NCBI RefSeq assembly: GCF_024505145.1
Contig: NZ_JANIAA010000008.1
Location: forward strand, 186,001 to 250,000
Length of the DNA: 64,000 nt
Reading direction: 5' to 3'
From: Streptomyces rugosispiralis
GTDB taxonomy: Bacteria; Actinomycetota; Actinomycetes; Streptomycetales; Streptomycetaceae
Translations under genes and position numbers: made by a program
The notes under the pieces: model-generated
The model's database searches: none
The model's input: the letters and a program-made list of their open reading frames with translations, nothing else
Told to the model about the DNA's origin: nothing
Shown: piece by piece, positions 59,474-64,000 of the stretch
How positions within the stretch are numbered: position 1 is the stretch's first letter
How the letters are laid out: every line of letters starts with the position of its first letter

Positions 59474-60571
59474 GTGTTCTGGTCCGCTGCTCTGGCCGCT
59501 GACTCGACGCCTCGTCCCACGACTCTCGACGATGCGCAGAAGAGCGCCACGAACGCCGCGGGCTGGGTGGAGGAGAACTGGTCCACCTGGCTCGGCATCG
59601 GGCTGCGCATAGCCCTGATCCTGATCATCGCCTTCGTGCTCCGGTCCGTGGTCCGGCGGGCGATCACCAAGCTGATAGACCGCATGAACCGCACGGCCCA
59701 GGCCGTCGACGGCACCGCGCTCGGCGGACTGCTGGTCAATGTGGAGCGACGGCGCCAGCGGTCCGCGGCGATCGGCTCGGTGCTGCGCTCCGTGGCCTCG
59801 TTCCTGATCATGGGCACCGCGGCGCTGATGATCCTCTCCGCACTGCAGATCAATCTGGCGCCGCTGCTCGCCAGCGCCGGGGTCGCGGGTGTGGCGATCG
59901 GTTTCGGCGCCCGCAATCTGGTCACCGACTTCCTCTCCGGTGTCTTCATGATCCTCGAGGACCAGTACGGGGTCGGCGACTCGGTCGACGCCGGGGTGGC
60001 CTCCGGCGAGGTGATCGAGGTCGGCCTGCGCGTCACCAAGCTGCGCGGGGACAACGGTGAGATCTGGTATGTGCGCAACGGCGAGGTCAAGCGGATCGGC
60101 AACCTCAGCCAGGGCTGGGCGACGGCCGCGCTCGACGTCCAGGTCCGGGCCGAGGAGGATCTGGACCAGGTCCGGGCCGTGATCACGCAGGTCGGTGTGG
60201 ACATGGCCAAGGAGGAGCCGTGGAACGAGCGGCTCTGGGAGCCGATCGAGGTCCTGGGGCTCGACGCGGTCTATCTGGAGTCGATGATCGTCCGGGTGTC
60301 CGCGCGGACCATGCCCGGCAAGGCGCTCGGCGTCGAGCGGGAGCTGCGCTGGCGGATCAAGAAGGCGCTGAACGAGGCGGGCATCCAGCTCGTCGGCCGG
60401 CCCCTGGACCCGGAGCTCCAGACCGACGCCGGCGACCCGAGCGCCGCCGCGGCGGCGCCGTCGGCGCTGGCCAACCCGGACTCGCCGCAGTCGGCGGCGG
60501 CCAGTCCGCTCACTCCCGGCACCGGTCCGGCCGCCCCCTCCGCGACGGTGCCGCCGCCCGCGGCGAAGTGA
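59474..60571 (+). CDS. Small-conductance mechanosensitive channel, MscS family
   Basis: A 365-aa membrane protein. Hydrophobic helices lie at about residues 37-57, 98-116 and 119-150; the pore-lining TM3 contains the Ala/Gly pattern (LLASAGVAGVAIGFGARNLVTDF), followed by the beta domain and a soluble vestibule, then an Ala/Pro-rich tail. It opens on membrane tension to relieve turgor. The GTG at 59474 has GAAGGG upstream; the frame begins eleven codons earlier without support. Confidence 0.9.
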   Translation: MFWSAALAADSTPRPTTLDDAQKSATNAAGWVEENWSTWLGIGLRIALILIIAFVLRSVVRRAITKLIDRMNRTAQAVDGTALGGLLVNVERRRQRSAAIGSVLRSVASFLIMGTAALMILSALQINLAPLLASAGVAGVAIGFGARNLVTDFLSGVFMILEDQYGVGDSVDAGVASGEVIEVGLRVTKLRGDNGEIWYVRNGEVKRIGNLSQGWATAALDVQVRAEEDLDQVRAVITQVGVDMAKEEPWNERLWEPIEVLGLDAVYLESMIVRVSARTMPGKALGVERELRWRIKKALNEAGIQLVGRPLDPELQTDAGDPSAAAAAPSALANPDSPQSAAASPLTPGTGPAAPSATVPPPAAK

Positions 60572-60585
60572 CCGCGGCGGGCTTC

Positions 60586-60627
60586 GGCACAGCGGACACG
60601 ACACGGCGGACACGACACGGCGGACAT
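60586..60627. repeat. 14-bp tandem repeat, three copies
   Basis: GGCACAGCGGACAC, GACACGGCGGACAC and GACACGGCGGACAT in a row, just after the MscS gene. Confidence 0.8.
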
Positions 60628-60630
60628 GAC

Positions 60631-60663
60631 GAGGCTCCCGCCCCGGGGAGGGACGGGAGCCTC
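60631..60663. terminator. Bidirectional terminator between MscS and S53 peptidase genes
   Basis: 10-bp stem GAGGCTCCCG / CGGGAGCCTC with a 13-nt loop, in a convergent gap. Confidence 0.82.
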
Positions 60664-60694
60664 ATGCGAACCGTAAGGAGCCGGGCCGGGCCGC

Positions 60695-62680
60695 TCAGCG
60701 GCGGTGGTGTCCGCCGAACGAGGTGAGGTAACCGGCCGCCGGCGTGCCCACACCGGTCACGTCGTCATAGCCCACGACCGCGTGGAGCGAGCTGTCCCGG
60801 CCGAGGCTGCGCAGCGAGGTCACCAGCCCGCCGGTGTCGTCGTGGCTGTTGACGTAGTCGACCCGGACCACGCCCAGCGAGACACCGGCGCCCAGCGGGT
60901 GGTCGGTCACATCGTGGTACGAGGCGGTGCCGTACCGGTCGTACAGCGAGGGGTTGGCGAAACCGATCGGCTGGCCACCGCGCGCCTGCTGGGCGAGCGC
61001 CTGGACACCGGCGATCACGGGCGCGGCCAGCGAGGTGCCGCCGATGCGGTACTCGCCGTACTGGAGCGACCCGTCCGGGAAGGCCTGGGTCTGGCCCACC
61101 AGGAAGCCGGTGTTGGGGTCGGCCACGGCCGCGACGTCCGGGGTCACCCGCTGCTTGGCGGTGCCGCCGTTGGCCAGGGCGAGCGCGTCCGGCACCACGC
61201 CGCGCTGGTAGAAGGGCTGGGCGACGGTCTTGCTGGTGCCGCCTCCGGCGCCGGAGGTGTACGCGCCGGGCAGTCCGCCCCAGTTGGTGCCGTCGGCCGA
61301 GAGGGTGGCCTTGGTGGTGCCCCAGCCGGTCTCCCACTGGTACTTCCCGCCCTTGCCGACGGCCAGGGAGGTGCCGCCGACCGCCGTCACCCACGCCGAA
61401 TTGGCCGGGGTGTCGACCTGCTTGGTGCCGGTGGACGCCACGTTGTCGCCGTTGTCACCGGAGGAGAAGTAGAAGCCGATGCCCTCGACCGCGCCCTGCT
61501 GGAAGATCTGGTCGTAGGCGGCGGCCACGTCCGGCGTCTCGTTGGCCTCCACATCGCCCCAGGAGTTGGAGACGATGTCGGCCAGCCGGTTGTCGACGAC
61601 CTTGGCGAGCGAGTCGAGCAGATCGTCGTCGGTGCAGGAGGCTCCGCCGACATAGACGATGTCGGCCGCGGGCGCCACCGCGTGCACCGCCTCGACGTCG
61701 AGGGTCTCCTCGCCGTACCAGCCGCCGGCGTCGCACTCCTCGGTGTACCGGTAGTCGGCCGGCAGCACCTGCGTCAACTGGCCCTTGCGGTAGCCCGGGT
61801 CGCCGTTGCGCTTGGCGTACTGGGCGGCGTCCGCGGCGATGGTGGGCGAGGCGAAGGCGTCGGTGATGGCCACGGTGACGCCCTTACCGGTGTTACGGCT
61901 CTTGGCGCCATAGGCGGCGCGCAACTCCTTGCCGGTGTACCCCTTGATCGCGTACGGCTGCTTGGCGCCGTAGGCCGAGGGCAGGCTCCGGTCGGTCCGG
62001 GAACCGTAGTAGGAGGAGAACGGCCCGGCGTTCTTGAAGACCGGTCCGGGGGGCGGGAGGGTCTCGTCGTGCTTGGCCCGCTTGGGCGCGTTGTCCAGGC
62101 CGACGACGGTCAGCACGGCGCCGTGGAGCGAGGCGGGCACGGTGGCCGCGTTCGACGGCGCCCGGTAGACCTTGCCGTCCTTGGTGTAGTTGTGCAGCTG
62201 GGTGCCGAACGCCCGCTCGGCGGCGGACACTTCGCCGGTGACCGACAGATAGTGCTGGTTGCCGCCGGTGACGGCGAGCCCGGCGCCCTTCAACCAGGCG
62301 GTCACGGCGTCCTTCTGCTGCCGTGTCGGTCCGAAACGTGCCTGGGTCCGCCGGGCCGACAGGAACGTTCCGTAGTGCGGCGAGGAGGGGTCGGACACGG
62401 CCTTGGCGTAGTCGGCCAGCCCCTTGGCGTCCCGTCCGGCCAGATAGACGCGCGCGGTGACCTTGTTGCCGTCATCGGTCGCGCCGCGGTCCGAACGTGC
62501 CGTCGCCCAGGCGGGCTTGGTGCCGTTCAGGGTGTCACGGCCGTGCGGTGCGGAGTCGGCCTGGGCCGTGGGTATGCCGAGCGCCAGCGCACCGGCCACC
62601 AGCGGCAGCGCCGCCGCCAACCCCAGGGCCGCGCGCTTTCTGGAGCGGGCTGTGCGCTCCCGGGAAGATATAGATCTCAC
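60695..62680 (-). CDS. Secreted S53 serine peptidase (sedolisin/kumamolisin type)
   Basis: A 661-aa exported preproprotein. The signal peptide ends near residue 42 (AQA-DS), a pro-domain follows to about 225, then the catalytic domain with the triad Glu324-Asp328 (GEETLD) and Ser550 (GGTSLAAP), plus the oxyanion-hole Asp in SSGDNG. The C-terminal Asp residues near VGYDDVTGVGTP fit the calcium site of sedolisins. Such enzymes degrade peptides in acid conditions. The GTG start has AAGGGGG upstream. The adjacent ROK gene reads away from it. Confidence 0.92.
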   Translation of the reverse strand: MRSISSRERTARSRKRAALGLAAALPLVAGALALGIPTAQADSAPHGRDTLNGTKPAWATARSDRGATDDGNKVTARVYLAGRDAKGLADYAKAVSDPSSPHYGTFLSARRTQARFGPTRQQKDAVTAWLKGAGLAVTGGNQHYLSVTGEVSAAERAFGTQLHNYTKDGKVYRAPSNAATVPASLHGAVLTVVGLDNAPKRAKHDETLPPPGPVFKNAGPFSSYYGSRTDRSLPSAYGAKQPYAIKGYTGKELRAAYGAKSRNTGKGVTVAITDAFASPTIAADAAQYAKRNGDPGYRKGQLTQVLPADYRYTEECDAGGWYGEETLDVEAVHAVAPAADIVYVGGASCTDDDLLDSLAKVVDNRLADIVSNSWGDVEANETPDVAAAYDQIFQQGAVEGIGFYFSSGDNGDNVASTGTKQVDTPANSAWVTAVGGTSLAVGKGGKYQWETGWGTTKATLSADGTNWGGLPGAYTSGAGGGTSKTVAQPFYQRGVVPDALALANGGTAKQRVTPDVAAVADPNTGFLVGQTQAFPDGSLQYGEYRIGGTSLAAPVIAGVQALAQQARGGQPIGFANPSLYDRYGTASYHDVTDHPLGAGVSLGVVRVDYVNSHDDTGGLVTSLRSLGRDSSLHAVVGYDDVTGVGTPAAGYLTSFGGHHRR

Positions 62681-62880
62681 CTAGCCCCCTTGCGATTCGA
62701 GTCGTCGCATGACGGTGGGGGCCGACGATCACAGTCACCCCACCGGAGGCCACTCTTACGGTGTCTTGTCCATGCCAGGTACATGGATGATCCATCTCTT
62801 CGCCAAGAACCCGCCAAGGAAAGCCCGCCCATGACCCATTGACGCCGCCCCGGTCCGCCCCCTAGCTTGCTATTCATCAA

Positions 62881-62895
62881 TAGGAAACTTTCTTA
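62881..62895 (+). promoter_or_regulatory. Probable operator upstream of the ROK regulator gene
   Basis: TAGGAAA-C-TTTCTTA is an inverted repeat with one mismatch, 24 bp before the ATG. It resembles TTAGGAAA-type sites recalled for Streptomyces ROK-family regulators, so autoregulation is inferred. Confidence 0.6.
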
Positions 62896-62919
62896 ACAGA
62901 GTGAGACGGGGGCACCACC

Positions 62920-64000
62920 ATGGCCGCATCACCCGGCAGCAATTCGCAGGGCGGCACCCCCGGGACCCCCCGCGTCCTCCGCGCCATGAACGACCGCGCC
63001 GCACTGGAGCTGCTGGCCGCCCATGGACCGCTCACCCGGACCCGGCTCGGGGAGCTGACCGGGCTGTCCAAGCCCACCGCCTCCCAGCTGCTGACCCGCC
63101 TGGAGTCCGTCGGCCTGGTCCGCACCACCGGGAACGTCACCGGACGGCCGGGGCCCAACGCGCAGCTGTACGAGATCGATCCGGCCGCCGCCCATGTGGC
63201 CGCGCTCGCCGTGGACCAGGAGGGCATCACCGCAGCCGTCGCCGACATCACCGGTCAGGTCGTGGGAGAACACCGGGTGACGGCCCCGGCGACCGACGCG
63301 AGCGTGACCAACCGGACCGGGGAACTGGTCGCCGAGGCGGTGGACGGGGCACTGGCCGCCGCCGGGCTCGGCCGGGACGATCTGCACTCCACCGTGATCG
63401 GCACCCCCGGCGCGCTCGACCCGCGCACCGGGACGCTGCGCTACGCCCCGCATCTGCCCGGCTGGCAGTCCCGCACCCTGCGGGACGACCTGGCCGAGGT
63501 GCTGCACACACCGATCGTCATCGAGAACGACGTCAACCTCGCCGCCATCGCCGAACAGCACCACGGCACCGCCCAGGACTTCGACGACTTCGCGCTGGTC
63601 TGGGCCGACGAGGGGGTCGGCGCGGCCATCGTGCTCCACGGCACCCTGCTGCGGGGTGCCACCGGCGGGGCCGGGGAGATCGGCTATATGCCGCTGCCTG
63701 GCGCCCCGCTGGCCCGGGGCGGACCGGACGCCGCCGCCCGGCCGGACGGGGGTGGGGGGTTCCAGAAGCTGGTCGGCTCGCCCGCCGTCGTGGAACTCGC
63801 CCGCGACCACGGGATCGACGCGCCCACGGCCACCAAGGCACTCGCCGCCGCGCTGCGCACCCCCGGCCCGGGTGACGAGGTGCTGACCGAGCTGGCCCGT
63901 CGGCTGGCCACCGGGCTGGCTTCCGTCGTCGCCGTGGTCGACCCGGAGCTGGTCGTCCTTTCGGGTGAGGTCGCGCAGGCCGGCGGGGACCGGCTGCGGC
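62920..64000 (+). CDS. ROK-family transcriptional regulator, C-terminus cut by window end
   Basis: At least 360 aa, open to the right edge. The N-terminal winged helix (about 20-72, LTRTRLGELTGLSKPTASQLL) binds DNA; the rest is the ROK sugar-kinase fold. Within it the usual zinc motif CxCGxxGC and the GExGH histidine are absent: the sequence is GEIGYMPLPGAPL and continues without cysteines. Catalysis and zinc binding are therefore unlikely, so this is a regulator. ATG with GACGGGGG upstream. The target may include the neighbouring peptidase, but only position suggests this. Confidence 0.88.
   Translation, partial: MAASPGSNSQGGTPGTPRVLRAMNDRAALELLAAHGPLTRTRLGELTGLSKPTASQLLTRLESVGLVRTTGNVTGRPGPNAQLYEIDPAAAHVAALAVDQEGITAAVADITGQVVGEHRVTAPATDASVTNRTGELVAEAVDGALAAAGLGRDDLHSTVIGTPGALDPRTGTLRYAPHLPGWQSRTLRDDLAEVLHTPIVIENDVNLAAIAEQHHGTAQDFDDFALVWADEGVGAAIVLHGTLLRGATGGAGEIGYMPLPGAPLARGGPDAAARPDGGGGFQKLVGSPAVVELARDHGIDAPTATKALAAALRTPGPGDEVLTELARRLATGLASVVAVVDPELVVLSGEVAQAGGDRLR

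Overview
This window is a very GC-rich stretch of chromosome with the gene content and order of the conserved core of a Streptomyces genome. It carries mreBCD next to a class B penicillin-binding protein, then ndk, folC, valS, clpX, clpP2, clpP1, tig, sodF, asd, two pepN-type aminopeptidases and malQ. Typical actinobacterial signs are many GTG starts, AAGGAG-type ribosome sites and long antisense reading frames caused by GC-rich third codon positions; I treated those frames as shadows. No rRNA, CRISPR array, prophage or intact insertion sequence is visible.

Layout. 1-10 kb, all on the minus strand: cell-wall elongation genes (mreB, mreC, mreD and the start of PBP2), nucleotide and folate enzymes (ndk, a DUF4233-type membrane protein, folC), a second class B PBP and valS. 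10.4-13.3 kb, plus strand: three tandem paralogs with Pro/Gly/Gln/Tyr-rich N-terminal halves, one membrane segment and an exported domain with a conserved cysteine pair. 13.4-18 kb, minus strand: the Clp and trigger factor proteostasis block, with an exact GTTCGC-N5-GCG ClgR-type site before clpP1. 18-18.4 kb: divergent tRNA-Pro(TGG) and tRNA-Gly(TCC). 18.5-28 kb: membrane acyltransferase, MacB/FtsX-like ABC exporter, SpoIIE-type phosphatase, Eis-like acetyltransferase, Nei-type glycosylase and ribose-5-phosphate isomerase B.

28-36 kb is the most accessory part: two APC amino-acid permeases, a class II aldolase, bioY, a 162-bp palindromic MITE-like element, and two decayed genes. One is a GH27/ricin-lectin remnant. 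The other is a STAND/NB-ARC gene broken by an extra copy of an 11-bp repeat and by loss of its sensor region. Between them lies sodF, whose promoter carries an exact TTGCAA-N5-TTGCAA nickel-Nur box. 36-50 kb: DsbA-like protein, two M1 aminopeptidases, an AbiEi/DUF559-like protein, a Tat-exported metallophosphoesterase, asd, a Sel1/TPR protein and an acyl-ACP desaturase with a strong operator. 50-64 kb: exported glycan enzymes (GH29, GH84), malQ with a small overlapping upstream gene, an HNH nuclease, an MscS channel, an exported S53 peptidase and a ROK regulator cut by the window end.

The core genes work together in wall elongation, protein quality control and housekeeping metabolism. The least explained items are the three-paralog cluster, the 96-aa protein overlapping malQ, and the structured intergenic DNA: a MITE, a paired REP-like element, several VNTR-like tandem repeats and a 56-bp palindrome. 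I found no clearly complete, previously undescribed multi-gene system.
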